From: Stictocephala bisonia
Lineage: Eukaryota; Arthropoda; Insecta; Hemiptera; Membracidae
NCBI GenBank assembly: GCA_035578905.1
Contig: JAQJVL010000248.1
Location: 480,501-544,500 of the forward strand
DNA length: 64,000 nucleotides
Direction of reading: 5' to 3'
The notes beneath the pieces are model-generated. The model worked only from the letters and a program-made list of their open reading frames with translations. It ran no database searches and was not told where the DNA came from. A program made the position numbers and the translations under genes. How positions within the stretch are numbered: position 1 is the first letter of the stretch; each line of letters starts with the position of its first letter. This document shows positions 1 to 11,897 of this stretch, piece after piece.

Positions 1-1720
1 ATTATTCTTTATAATTTAGATACAATATTTTTCCTTGTCTGTAATAAGTTACACAAAATACAAATGTTATTCTTGCTCCTGGCAGTTGCCATGTCTGTTA
101 CGCAAAAGCCAAACTGTGTTTAGAAACTAGTTTTAACTGCATGAAAATAGTACGATAACATTTGGAGCAGTATTGCAGTATCACTGCTGATCACTACACA
201 TTTCCGGTTATGTTCAATTATTGTCTGGTGTTTCTTTTGTCAGATTCCTGTTGGTCCATTGATAATAGTTATAATGAATCAATAAACTATTTCAAACAAT
301 ATTGTTTATACAATACAATAAATAAAAAGTACTGATTAAAAAGAAATAGTAATTTTCATGCCTTCACTAAATTTACGAATTTACTGCCAATAAATATACT
401 TCTATTGTTTTAATTAACAATGATAATGTTTATTTAATGCGAACAGATGCTGATACACATATATCCGTGAACTTTCATCTGGTAATATTGTTGGACGCTG
501 GGTAAGGAGGGGAATTCAGGCACACCATCGTACTATTTTCGTGTGATCTACACTAGAAGTATTTTGTGCACACTTTTTTTATTTTCCTATGTTAAATGTG
601 TTATTTTTACCATTTAAGCAGTATTAGAGATTATTTTTCAATAAATTTTAGCTATGCAAATGATCTGGCAAGGTTACCTATCAATCAGTGTATGTAAAAA
701 GTTTTATTTATAAACTCATAACATTATATATTTTTGCAAAGTTCTACAACTTAACTTAACTTGCTAAGTTGTAATCTGACTTTTTTTATATCAAAAGTTT
801 ATTCTCCGTATTTAACCATAGGCCTATATATAATTTTAGTCAGTTTTCTAGATTTTTTTAGTAATATATTTTTAAGCAAATGATTTATTACAAAACTTAG
901 TTATTTAAGTTAACTGTTGTAATCATATTTTTTTTTCTTTTGCAAAACCAATAAAAATGATTTAGTGAAAATTATAGAACGACAGTTGTAGGATTAAATA
1001 CTGGAGGTTTAGTTACATTAGCATAATTTATTGAGATACTCACCGTAGAAAAAAAAAACCAATACTAATCATAGTATTTAAATTGTTAGGCATACTTTTA
1101 ATGGTGCGATAGAGAAAAATAGTTTCACCGTAAACTAGTTTGATCAGATTTCCAATATAGATACATCATAGAATATATATTTTTAATATGAAACCAAAAT
1201 AATTGTGTGATGAATACATATCTTAAACTACTTTATTACTTCCTTATTAAGTTTGTCAGACGTTCCAAACAATTTATGATAGAATAAGTTCAGGCTGTGT
1301 ATAGAAAAGTGGAAACCCCTTATTCAGTTTTACAAAAATATTTGTCTTTTTTAAAAAAAAAAATAAGAAAGTCTATTTACAAGTGAACAAATATTTTGAA
1401 AGGTTATTGACAGAAATGTTAAATTTGTGAACGATGTATTCCTCCAAAACACGTCAAAAACAACTGTTGGCCGCCTTAATTGTGTAATAAATAAGAAGCA
1501 ATCGCCTGCAACCGACAAAATTTGGTTATACCTGTACATGTAAGGAGTCTGCTATAGATTGTATGAAACAGCTTTTTTTATTTTTCACACCTACACCTTT
1601 GACCTTGGGATTTAACCCCTTTTGTATGCAATTATGACATACAACTAACCCACAATCTATATTTCAATATAAAGGTAAAGATGAAAATTGTACTTTAGTT
1701 AGTTCCTATTCAGAATGCAA
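1..1720. other. AT-rich stretch without recognised gene
   Basis: No frame on either strand gives a protein I recognise, and only short ORFs of chance length occur. There are homopolymer T and A runs and one copy of the palindrome TAGGCCTA at 819-826. I see no repeat ends here. Confidence 0.6.
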
Positions 1721-2085
1721 GTGCAGCCAGTGTTGCCAACACTCAAACATAATACGTCGCTAGATAGACGTTGAAAAGTTGTTAGAAATAGCTAAATTAA
1801 GATTTTAGTAGCTAGAAACGCTGCCAAATCGAAAATTATGTTGTTTATATAGGAAAAAAACACATACACTCAGACAGAATTATTTTTATTAAGATTTGTA
1901 CAAAAAAAGATCAAAATATCATTTAACAGTATTCAGTTAAAAGTTATTTAGCTTACTTACTGGTAAATATATGACATCTTCTCTCCTGCTGTAATAAAGT
2001 ACTGGTATGGTCATCAAAAAGTTTTCATCGCACTGTTAAATTAAATAATGTATTTTATTATTCTTTGTCTTCAAAATCCAAGATC

Positions 2086-2235
2086 AGGAAAGGAAAGCAG
2101 CATACCTTATAAACTTGGTAGACTGGTACACTGGCCTCGAAATATTTCATTATCCAATTCTTTGTGATGTGATTGTGTATCTTTCTACAGTGTACCAGTC
2201 TACCAAGTTTATCAGGTATGCTGCTTTCCTTTCCT
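2086..2235. repeat. Long near-perfect hairpin, 48-bp arms
   Basis: The arm 2086-2133 is the reverse complement of 2188-2235 over 48 bp, with one mismatch (T at 2108 against a G-containing partner). The loop is 54 nt. The fold is far longer than chance in AT-rich DNA and contains non-AT sequence such as AGACTGGTACACTG. Partly similar, inverted pieces containing CGCTAGAT lie near 1765 and 2553, roughly symmetric around the hairpin, so it may be the centre of an old fold-back element of about 0.9 kb. If transcribed it would form a hairpin RNA; no transcription signal is visible. Confidence 0.85.
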
Positions 2236-2605
2236 TTCATTACTACTGAAATCCTAGGCCTAGTGCCACAAATTTGAGATTAGGAATAGACTAAGATTAG
2301 ATTAGATCGACCGGTTATTCCAGAGAAAGCTGTCGTATATTGTTGGGACAACTAAACGATAAGGGCTACGAAAACCCAGAAATAGTAGAATAATTTATTG
2401 TGTCGTAGAAAAGCCTACCAACATTTTACCTCCAATATGAATGAAGATTTTGGGGACTATTTAATATAAGTGTAAAAACTCAAAATCTGAAATTTCATTA
2501 GATTGGCTGCTAGTCGCTGTGTAGGATATCTGGTCACCAAAAGAGAGGAAAAGTCGCTAGATCTAGTGGTATAATCGCTAAATTGGTATCACCGAGTGCA
2601 GCATA

Positions 2606-4169
2606 AGTTGGAGGCCCTAGAATTAACTGTCAAATGAACTTAATATGTGGTTCTGGTTGTAGACACAAGTGAAAAAGGTTAGAGCTATCATCCTTCTTTA
2701 GTTAATCTTCTCATTTCCGTCGCCATTTTTAAAAAATTGTGGAAACCTGTTTAAAATATTCAAAAGTTTTTATAAACACAAAACTCTATATTTTTTTATT
2801 ATAGTTTGTTTATAGATTGAAAAGAAACTACTTATGGCCTTTTATCAGTTTTCAAGTTTATGTTCATTTAACTTATTTTCTGCATTATTTGAATCATGCT
2901 GAAAGTTCAGTTACCTTATGTATCAAGATTGTATTAGTTTTATATTTACCCCATTTATTGCCACGGAAATTGTTTGCATTGTGTCATTTGGCACTACAAA
3001 CACGAATTTTGCTATCTTAGAAATTTAACATTACACATTTAACAATACAAGACGTATTTCACTTATATAGTTAAGAAAAGCTGTTTTTCTGAGTTGTTTT
3101 TAGTAAAACTGGATTCTTAACTAAGCTACCTCTGCTAGCCTTAGCTGTAAAAATGATAATTTTATAATTTCAAATATTATTTAAATGTTTAAGTAAAATA
3201 AAAAATTAAGACCATATCAAATTCTAAATACGTTCTCATTGGCAATAAATGGGAAATGTGATAAAATGTCTCCTCAATTGTTGTTAATATTGTCATTATA
3301 TATTTTATAAGTAAATTTCTTAAAGAATTTTAATCTTTTCAGTGCCAACGTCCAGTTGAAAAAGATGTTTTTAATAGGTTCCAAAGTGTAACGCTCCAGT
3401 TTCAAGTTAAAAAAAGTCATTCAAAATTAACTGAAGTAATATTTGTACTTCCAACTTTGACGGATTCAAGTATTCTTTATTCATTTTCATTACTTATAAA
3501 ACGTGATTACTTATTACAAAACCATGTATTAATAATGAACATCTACACTTTAATCATGCCAGTTAATGCTCTCGATTAGTTGATTTATGTTGATGTGCAA
3601 ATTTTGAATTTGTGTTGATGTAAAGCATAAAATGTTTTAATGTATTGTGAAGGATTGGGTGTAGATTTGTTATGTATGTAATTTTTCTTTATGGGAATCT
3701 TAAAATAAAACGATGAAGTGTGTATTTAAATTTTTTGTTATATTTTTATATTCAGCTGGGCTAATAAACATATCTGACTGTCACATGTATTTTTATCTTG
3801 TGTGGGTTTGGTAAAAAATAACAAAATATCAATAACTTAACAAACACTTGCAAAAATGTTAAAAATGGCAAAATACGATAATTTAAAGGAAATATTAAGC
3901 AATTTAAAGACATTTTTTTTAAATGTCTCTGGCACTGAAATGGTTAAGCTATTTAATTTTAAAAGTTGTTAAAAGAGTGGTTATAACAAGTGTCTTTATA
4001 TATTATAAATACTTGAAAAGATCCAAGATATTTTTTTCAAGTGATGTTACAAGTGTGAGTATGTTTTATTATCACATTTTAAAAGGCTTTTTATATGGGT
4101 CCGTAGGCAAAGTTATTCCTTTAATCATTTTTTTCATTCTGTGTACTTACAAAAAAAAATATATATATA
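2606..4169. other. AT-rich stretch without recognised gene
   Basis: Only chance-length ORFs rich in Phe, Leu, Tyr and Lys occur here, including a 93-codon one at 3923-4204 that runs into a hairpin. I see no domain, no tandem repeat and no transposon terminus. Confidence 0.55.
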
Positions 4170-4246
4170 TACCTCAGCTATATAAAGATATCCAATATAG
4201 CTGAGGTACACCTTAAAACATTTGTACCTCAATTTTTTAAGGTGTA
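4170..4246. repeat. Two adjacent hairpins
   Basis: 4170-4183 (TACCTCAGCTATAT) pairs perfectly with 4195-4208. 4207-4218 (TACACCTTAAAA) pairs with 4235-4246. The two stems abut and share the bases TA. They may be termini of a fold-back element or a structured transcript end. Nothing nearby identifies a family. Confidence 0.75.
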
Positions 4247-4945
4247 CAAATTTAATTTTTTAAGGGTTGTTCAATGTATAACCTTATAAAATTTAGTTAG
4301 ACATGGAAAAGGGAGTCTAACTAAAACCCTTTAGCCAGTTACAGAGGTGGATTTCTAGCCTAAGTATTAGTTTGCTTTCTTCGTGCCATGCATTCAAAAC
4401 TACCAAGGTGACAGAATTAAGTTGGATTAGAACAAATGTATCGGTACCAAGTAAGATAAGGTTGATCAAACATTAGTCTAACAACCAAATCTAACCTTTT
4501 GTGTTATTTAAGTTGCACTACAGCATATAACAAGCTTATTTATTTTTAACATGTTTTATTTTTTATTGATATTTGGTCAAATGTGACCGAAGTCAGGATG
4601 AACTCCAGTGGCACAAAGAGATAATCAGAGATGTTTTTAGCAAACTTCTTAATTTACTTAAAGTAAAAATAATATGGAATAGTGATTCCCTCAAATCTGA
4701 AAATGCATTTCCTATACTAACAACAAACAAGGCAAAGTCTTGAACAGTTAATCATATTTCATGGTTACAGATGATTTTTAACTATTAATCACAATCACAT
4801 ATTGATGTAAATGTTGACATGATTAGTCTCTACTGAAGAGGAAGGAATCAAGGGAGCCCGTGTTTTAATGAGATATTTGAACAATTATTTTTAAACCTTT
4901 CTTTAATAATTTCCGTTCAGTATGAATGTGATAGATTCTCACTTA
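4247..4945. other. Unassigned AT-rich spacer
   Basis: I see no ORF of note and no repeat. The spacer ends at the first copy of the 36-bp minisatellite. Confidence 0.5.
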
Positions 4946-5047
4946 AAGTGGCACTGACCTACCCGCTCGCCCATACACGTACAGTAGCACTGACCCACCC
5001 GCTCACTCATACACGTACAGTGGCACTGACCCACCCACCCGCCCATA
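4946..5047. repeat. 36-bp minisatellite, left half
   Basis: About three tandem copies of a 36-bp unit containing GTGGCACTGACC, a CCCGC-rich block and CATACACGTACAGT. The array breaks at TA (5046-5047), where the Tigger element begins, and resumes in phase at 7307. It belongs to a family of related arrays found elsewhere in this window (52.4, 58 and 61 kb). Confidence 0.9.
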
Positions 5048-7306
5048 CAATACAACCTCGTTTATCCGGACTAATTGGGACCGGAAGTGATCCGGTTAAT
5101 CGAAAATCCGGATAATCCGGACTTATAGAAAGATAAATAAAACAAAATGTAAAATGATAACTTACCATATATTAATTTCCTTTTGGTCATGGAAAAACAC
5201 AATATTTACACTCATTCAATTTACACAATACTGTAAATCACGAAAAACATTTTATTTACACACCTGACTATTTACTGTACACACGCTTTTAATTTACACA
5301 GGGTTTAGTTGTTATTTACAAAAAAGTCATTTATCTTCCTCTGCTTTAATTTTGTGTGACGTTTCAATGCGGCACGATCACGTAAACGTTTCACCATCAT
5401 TAGTTCAGCTGGCGTTGTGTCCTGCTGTTGCTCCAAGTACGCCATGATGTTGTCCAGCTGTGTCGTCGCGTCCGCGTGCGTCATCTCCGGCCGTGCGCTG
5501 TCTACCTCTTCCTCGCTCTCGCTGTCGTCTGCTCCCTGCGTAGATGTACACGCTACTATTATCTCTTCATCTGTCATGACTCCATAACCTCCTTCGTTGT
5601 TGTCGGTCAACCAATCATTGACGTCGTTGATATCAACATCGGAACAACCATCAATTCTTGCAAACATTCCTAAAAATTGCTCTGCAGTGACAGTGGTTTC
5701 ATTTGATTCACTTATTTGTGGAGTGGTAGGGTTCATTTCTTCAATTATGTTGCATATGTTTGGCCACAATTTTTTCCAAGACTTTTGTAGAGCACTTTTT
5801 GTAACATGATCCCAAGCGTCTGCAATCATGTAAATCACGTCTTTGACATTTACAGATTTTAACAAATCAATCACACTTTGTTCGCCTTCTTCTTCAATTA
5901 ATTTGCCTAAAAGTTTCCTGCGATAAACACGCTTGATACTTTCCAACACGCCCTGATCCATAGGTTGCAAAATTGGAGTCACATTTGGGGGGAGAAATTT
6001 AACTTTAATATCCCCACTGATGAGATCTTCTTCAGCAGGATGAGATGGCGCATTGTTAAGAAACAAAATCGCTTTTTCTGGCAGTTTTTTTTCTTTGAGA
6101 AATTTTCTCACATCTGGTACGAAACGTTCAAAGAACCACTTTTTAAAAATAAAGCTGTCCATCCACACACTTTTTTTATTTAGGTAAACCACAGGCAAGG
6201 ATGCACGATTTACATTTTTGAGTGCTCGAGTATTTTTTGCCTTGCCAATTATCACTAGGGGAATTTTGTGGTTTCCAGAAGCATTGCTACAAGCCATAGC
6301 AGTTAGGCGATCCTTGCTCTTTTTGTAGCCCTTGGCTGCCTCGTCAGTTTTACAAGCTAAGGTTTTGCTCGGTAAAATACGGTAAAACAGTCCAGTTTCG
6401 TCCGCATTGTAAATCTGGTCCGGAGAAAGTTTTTCAGATGAAATAATTCGTTGAAATGTTTCCTTAAACTTTTCACTTGCCGCCTGATCACTAGACAGGC
6501 TTTCACCAGTCACAGATAATTGTCTAATGCCATGCCGATTTTTGAACCGCTCTAGCCATCCCTGGCTAGCTGTAAAATTTGGATCAGGATTTGGTAATTT
6601 TTTGTTTAGGCTTGCCGCTTTTTCAGCCAAAATCGGTCCAGAAATCGGAACACCACGTTCTCGCTGAGCACTAAACCACATAAATAATGCCTCGTCCAAC
6701 GATTCCTTTTTTTCATTTTTTATAGTTCCTCTACCCTCTAAACTGCCTTTAGCGATCATTTTAAAGCAAAAGTCTTCAATATTTTTCCGATTTTTTTTCC
6801 AATCTGACACAGTTGATGTCCCCACGCCGAGTTCTGCAGCAAGTTTATTTAAAGATTCGCCCCTGTCTATTCGATTCAATGAATCTAACTTTTGGGCCAT
6901 TGTAAGCACATTTTGTTTCCGTTTTGTCGCCATTTCCACGCACACACGCTAACACACGAATATTATACTATTAACCGTATCCGATAAAAAATGTAAACAA
7001 ACTAAACACCGCACAGCACGATATGGTAATGATGTATTCCGGTCGCTAGCACGTGACAGACTACCCGCCGGCGTAGACAATAGACAAGGTCACTGTCACG
7101 CCGCGCCGGAGTGGGGGGATGGTGGCACGGAGGTCATTGCTCCTCCACTTTGTCTTCCCAGCGCATCAAGAACCCGCCCTACTACCTCAAGGCGACACTG
7201 TAGTTATCAGGAAATCACGTTTTCATCTAAATTAATTTTTTTATTTTTCGTTCCGGATAATCCGGACATCCGGTTGAATGAGGTCCGGATAAACGAGGTA
7301 GTACTG
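5048..7306 (-). mobile_element. Tigger/pogo-type DNA transposon, full length
   Basis: The terminal inverted repeats are 5048-5071 and 7283-7306. Each contains ACCTCGTTTATCCGGAC, and they match at 22 of 24 positions. A TA dinucleotide flanks each end (5046-5047 and 7307-7308), which is the target duplication expected of the Tc1/mariner-pogo group. The motif ATCCGGA recurs several times inside both ends. One uninterrupted transposase ORF lies inside on the minus strand. The element sits within one repeat of a 36-bp minisatellite, so its pre-insertion site can be read directly. Length is 2,259 bp. Confidence 0.95.
5305..6945 (-). CDS. Tigger/jerky-like transposase, intact ORF, catalytic D replaced by N
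   Basis: A 546-residue protein of the pogo/Tigger/Jerky family, which cuts and pastes its own element in the nucleus. In order there is a CENP-B-type N-terminal helix-turn-helix (about residues 8-58, with LAAELGVGTSTVSDWKKNR), a second CENP-B/HTH_Tnp domain (about 85-145, with GWLERFKNRHGI), and a DDE superfamily 1 core (about 175-385). Core motifs seen are NADETGL (D182), the NNAPSH block (N297) and QPMDQGV (D330). In this family the second acidic residue lies in a DNAPSH block. Here codon 6055-6057 reads AAC, so the catalytic D is N and the product is probably inactive for cleavage. The C-terminal tail is acidic and then basic. The ORF has no stop or frameshift. The start is the first ATG, and a second Met five codons in (MATKRK) is an equally likely start. 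Confidence 0.93.
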   Translation of the reverse strand: MCVEMATKRKQNVLTMAQKLDSLNRIDRGESLNKLAAELGVGTSTVSDWKKNRKNIEDFCFKMIAKGSLEGRGTIKNEKKESLDEALFMWFSAQRERGVPISGPILAEKAASLNKKLPNPDPNFTASQGWLERFKNRHGIRQLSVTGESLSSDQAASEKFKETFQRIISSEKLSPDQIYNADETGLFYRILPSKTLACKTDEAAKGYKKSKDRLTAMACSNASGNHKIPLVIIGKAKNTRALKNVNRASLPVVYLNKKSVWMDSFIFKKWFFERFVPDVRKFLKEKKLPEKAILFLNNAPSHPAEEDLISGDIKVKFLPPNVTPILQPMDQGVLESIKRVYRRKLLGKLIEEEGEQSVIDLLKSVNVKDVIYMIADAWDHVTKSALQKSWKKLWPNICNIIEEMNPTTPQISESNETTVTAEQFLGMFARIDGCSDVDINDVNDWLTDNNEGGYGVMTDEEIIVACTSTQGADDSESEEEVDSARPEMTHADATTQLDNIMAYLEQQQDTTPAELMMVKRLRDRAALKRHTKLKQRKINDFFVNNN

Positions 7307-7376
7307 TACATGTACAGTGGCACTGACCAACCCGTTCGCCCATACACGTACAGTGGCACTGACCCACCCGCTCGCC
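7307..7376. repeat. 36-bp minisatellite, right half
   Basis: About two more copies of the unit seen at 4946-5047. Joining the two sides at TA restores a normal unit, so the Tigger element inserted into a pre-existing array. Confidence 0.9.
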
Positions 7377-8230
7377 ATGTCTGTCATCCCAAATGACTCC
7401 TAAGGTGATGTTACAGTTCAGTCCGCGGATCCGCCAGTTCTGAACGTTACGCCAGTTTTGTCACACACTCCATGTCTATAATGTCCAAAATTGCAATAAA
7501 TACACGTAAAAACACATAAAACGCTGTTTTTTGTTAGTTGTTACAGTACATAAAATATTTACATTGTTTGGAATGGCTGAGGCTTTACTGCTGGTCTTTG
7601 TGGAACTTGTCAAATATAATATAAAATATAAAACAATAATATGAATGTGCAAGATTAAAATAATATATACAACACAATAATATAATTGTACAAACGTGTA
7701 AACAAACTTGAAAGTCAATGAACACGGTTAGCACAGGCTGAAAACGTGGGAATCGGAAACAAACTGCATGTCAAGATCAAGTTGGAACAACACAACACGC
7801 TCACTGAATAAGAAGTTGCCCGGCCCAATGTTGAGCTCACACTGAGCTGTAGATCAGTTTGTGGCAATATCTCGCGGTACCGCGTGGCGCGCATCTGCTT
7901 TGCGGAGCTTACTCCGCGGAACCATGGGCCCACACTTGATGTTAATACAATTTGATTGCCATTTTCATTTCAGATATACCCACCTCTAACTAAACACATT
8001 TAAAAAAAACCACACTATGATAGATGTAAAAACTTGTGATTTATATATTGCTGTACTTAATTACGAATTTTAATCAAGTACTAAACCTATGACTCTCATT
8101 TTCAAGATTCCATTTATTTAATACAAATGTCTATAACCGTTCTATCTTATATGAGGAATTATAAATTATAATTCTTACATTATGGTCAGAGTGGAAAAAC
8201 CGAAAAAATTTTTGGACGTTTTCCGCTAAT
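7377..8230. other. Spacer with GC-rich patches, no gene recognised
   Basis: GC-rich patches at about 7400-7460 and 7810-7935 each contain TCCGCGGA and bracket about 350 bp of AT-rich DNA. They could be ends of an unrecognised DNA element, but I could not align them as convincing inverted repeats. Two short minus-strand ORFs show no domain. Confidence 0.4.
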
Positions 8231-8517
8231 TCACTACCACTACTTTTTTATCACAATTACGGTTAGGTCAGATTAGGTGGCTACTGAAGTTGATTACAAA
8301 CTGGTAAATCCAATTATTGACTTACCGCCGAATGCCGAATACGCTCTCTGTGTATAAGTTCTTGGAAAGTGATAAGATAAGGCCATCGATATCAGATTCC
8401 TAGCAGATTAGGAATACCAGAATGGACGTAAAAATGATTGAGGAACAGTTTTTAGAGCAATAGAATATTTATCAAGCAGTAGTAAATTAACGGAAACAAA
8501 AAAGTAGTGGTAGTGAA
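8231..8517. mobile_element. MITE-like element with short inverted repeats
   Basis: TTCACTACCACTACTTTTTT at 8230-8249 reappears inverted at 8498-8517, ending in GTAGTGGTAGTGAA. The interior is non-coding and about 250 bp long. I could not see a clear target-site duplication, so the exact ends and superfamily are open. Confidence 0.55.
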
Positions 8518-10717
8518 AAGATCCCATGTATTTACTGATCCTAATTTTAAACCTCCACATGCCAACTATGTTTTTTTTTTTTTTCAGGGCAACACCATAT
8601 TTATTGTTACATGCATACTACACAATTTTATTTTATAACTCCTGTGCTGCACAAATTACCCATATAGTATATGTCTTGACAGGACCACCTACCCATGCAC
8701 TGTAAGCCTTCATAACCTTAATAGGGTTCTACACACAAATATTGTTCTCTTTACTGAAACAAGTATTACATTCGAGGATTAAGTAATTGCTTTTTCAAGA
8801 CTGTGCAACACCTACATTCTGTTCATTTATAACATTTATTTGTACAATCAGGATCTCAAAGAATTCATTAACTACTTAAGACCTTGTGTGTGTTTTTTTT
8901 ATTTTTTTTTTTTTTAACAGAGTGGTTGAAAATCTACCATGAAAACTTTTATTACTCACCAAGCCAATGAATCGTGTTCGATTCTTAGGTATATTTTGTT
9001 CAAACCAGTGTTGCCAACGGACCCAGATACGTGATAAAAGTTTCCAAAAAGTATTTCTTTTTATTTGTATGCTTATGAATTATATTTGAATGGGTTTGTC
9101 TGAGATTGTTAAATAATGTTTATAAATGAAATATTGGTGCTTAAATTGTACAACTATTTAATGAATATTACGATTTACGAAGAATGTCGATTGAGTATTT
9201 ACTCTATATGTCTTTGTTTTTGGTTTACTGGTGGCCTTATGTTTTTATTGTGTTGTGCCAAAGGTGTGTTATTTGCAATACTGGATGCGTTAAGTCACTT
9301 TCAGTCTGGATGTGTATTGCCTTGTTGATACGTTAGATATGTGTTAAACCAGTGCTTTTTCACTGAAATTTTAAGTTTGCCTTTATCAATAGTAAGTTTA
9401 ATTTCCACCTTGTTATTTTTTACCTCACCATAGTCTTTTAATCCAATTTGAGTCAAGTCCCTTTTTTTACCATAATGTTAAATATTTGAACAGAGGTTTT
9501 AATAGAAAAGCTTACATCATGTTCCGCAACTGACAGATCTTCATTAATTTACTATCATATTTTTACCTATAAAATAAAACAACCAACTAATAAGTGCCTT
9601 TCAAAACTGACATTACCTAACCAATCTTCTCAAAAACCAGGTCTCTTAAGCTCAGTCTGAAAATTTATTTTTAACTAAAAATTATTACATATCATAAACT
9701 AAACCATGGACTAAGTATTCTTGGCATCAAACTAAAAGCCTGTCCCTCCGTCACTCTCTGTGACAAACTAAACGAACCCTCTCCGTCACTTTCTGATAAA
9801 CCACAAAAGTTCCCTAAATTCTGAATCAAATAAAGTGAGTTACAGTAATTCAAATATTTTTGTTTGTTAGAGAAGAACAGTTGACCTACAAATTTCAAAT
9901 CTTTGCAACAACCCTGCCCTATTCATCTCTCAATATCTCTTTTACTAGTTTCACTATTCCTTCACCGTTATCGTTTACCAAGCATTTTAATGCCTATACA
10001 GTTCTGCCGAATTTATTAGTTCTACTACTGAAACCTCCCATACATAAATGGATCGACTTTTATAAATATACGCTTCTTTTTCATGAATTCTTTTCACTGC
10101 TCTGAGATTGTTGATCAAAACCTTTTCTTGGCCAACTAAAAAGACACTGCACAATATGTTGCTAGTTCTAATGATATAGTACAGCATAAAATTTATTTAT
10201 TTAGACTAACTCTGGCAGAAAAGCATTTTCTTGTTGCTTCTTTTCACAAATAGTTTATTATGTATTAAAAATATATTTTTGAACAAAGCCATTTTACTAA
10301 AAATAATATCATAGGTAAGGTTTATTTCATAATTTCCTCAATAAATAGTTTTCCATGTATAATTTTTTGTATTTGAAAATTCTGTTCTGTTAAGTGTTTG
10401 GGAATATTTTATACTAACTTTTACATTTATTACTTTGTGTACATAAACATAAGATTCACTATAGTGGGTTGGTGGTTAAAGATTTGGACTGTCAAACCCA
10501 ACCAACTGTCCAAGCATAGCTTTAGATTTCCACAATGAGTATTGTGAAAGACTTGAGTTTTTTATCTGTAATAAGTGATTAATTTATTTCTTAAAATAGA
10601 ACTAACCCTTAACTATTTTGATACTTATATTGTTATTCCCATAGTGTGGAGAGCAGAGGGAGGGCATTATTATTTCCCTTGCTTATGCACTTTTTTCAAG
10701 ATGTCTCCTTTTATTTC
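8518..10717. other. AT-rich spacer, no gene recognised
   Basis: Poly-T runs occur near 8570 and 8895, with only chance-size ORFs of 66-81 codons. A weak tRNA-like stretch near 10465-10540 lacks a good box B. I see nothing else here. Confidence 0.5.
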
Positions 10718-10721
10718 TTAA

Positions 10722-11893
10722 CACGTTAAGTGCCACGTCGTTCCGATCGGCACGGCAACTGTGGTCTTAAAATAGTAACGTGTCGGCCGATCGGAACGAC
10801 AACAGTGCCAATGCAAGGTAATAGATTTAATACTTTTGACAGCAAACAGCACGATCTATCGGATAACCTACTAACTTATTGAACAGTTCAATATCCAAAG
10901 TAAACGGAGAAATATTATTCTTTTCATTTAGTTACTTAAGTATTGCCTAGCAACAGACCAAAAACCACCTATTTTGTCGTACCGATCGGCACGACAGTGC
11001 ATTCTACAATTGAAAGTTGGCAGCTAGAGGGAATTATAATTTTAAAAAAATAGTAATACGATATTGTTGTTACATTTATTTGTCAAAACACAATTATTGT
11101 ATGTAACAAAATTATCATTTGTAAAATTTTAAAATTCATTACTTGTGTTTTTCTTCAAAACACTCTTTGCATATGTATGGAGTACCAGGGCACATTAAAC
11201 AATAAGTAGTAACCCGAGTCATATTTTTGGCCTTCTTTCTGTCCTTTGATGATGATATTCTCGAGTAGCAGATTTTACACGCCCTCCGTTGACGTCTTTT
11301 ATTTTTAAATTCACCAACAAAGTCATTAGATTCCTTGAGGTAGTGGTGCCCTGTTTGTTGTACTTGAGAGATCACACCATTGTCTGCCAGTTCCATTAGA
11401 TTCATGCAGATATCTTCATTGAATTCAGCTATAGAAATGCGAGATTGAGTTCCATCAGCGTTATTCTTGTAAGCCAGCCATGAGTTGACTATACAAGTTC
11501 CAAACAGCAAATGCTCAGCTACTTTGTGGTACACACACACACACACACACAAAAGCAAACGAAATACAACCGTATGGAACGCGGGAAACCGAAATTGAAC
11601 CTTATGGAGCGCGGGAAACCTGTAATACACGTCATTCTAGAAGAATAGAGGAGATATGGTCTGTCGGCCGATTGGCCCGGCATGTCATTTTACAATGCAT
11701 TATTTGTAATGTAATTTGACATGCCGGGCCAATCGGCCGACAATTAAATAAAATATATAAATGAAAACTAATGCAAGATATTCGACGTAGTATATATATT
11801 ATATGTGTGTTTGAAATATCAAACATTTATATTGACAAATTAAGGTTGGCACTACAGGCGGTGGACCGCTCAAACGCCCCGGCACTCAACGTG
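10722..11893 (-). mobile_element. piggyBac-family element B, deletion derivative
   Basis: It is bounded by TTAA at 10718-10721 and 11894-11897. The ends are CACGTTAAGTGCC (10722-10734) and the inverse of CACGTTGAGTGCC (11881-11893), a 12/13 match. Inside are two strong inverted repeats. One is near 10736-10799 with GTCGTTCCGATCGGC. The other is at about 11662-11742 with TGTCGGCCGATTGGCCCGGC. Only the 3' part of the transposase remains, joined to a (CA)n microsatellite at 11530-11550. The right TTAA is shared with the neighbouring element A. Confidence 0.88.
11139..11527 (-). pseudogene. piggyBac transposase C-terminal fragment
   Basis: About 125 codons. The fragment begins in the conserved post-catalytic region (KVAEHLLFGTCIVNSWLAYK) and ends in a cysteine-rich zinc-binding tail: CKICYS, then TTYCLMC, then YICKECFEEKH. 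This is the layout of the C-terminal DNA-binding domain of piggyBac transposases. The DDD catalytic core is absent. Upstream, the frame runs into a CA microsatellite at 11530-11550 and then repeat sequence, so the longer ORF reaching 11630 is not real protein N-terminus. It cannot encode an active enzyme. The tail alone could still bind the element ends, but that is speculation. Confidence 0.88.
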
Positions 11894-11897
11894 TTAA

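Noticed and set aside
3923..4204. 93-codon hydrophobic ORF
   Set aside because: Low-complexity AT-driven residues, and it runs through the hairpin at 4170.
5428..6183. Plus-strand ORFs inside the Tigger element
   Set aside because: Shadows of the transposase gene on the opposite strand.
7400..7960. DNA element bounded by TCCGCGGA-containing patches
   Set aside because: The patches do not align as inverted repeats beyond the palindrome, and there is no target duplication.
10455..10560. Another tRNA-derived SINE
   Set aside because: Only a weak box A-like stretch; no acceptable box B or tail.
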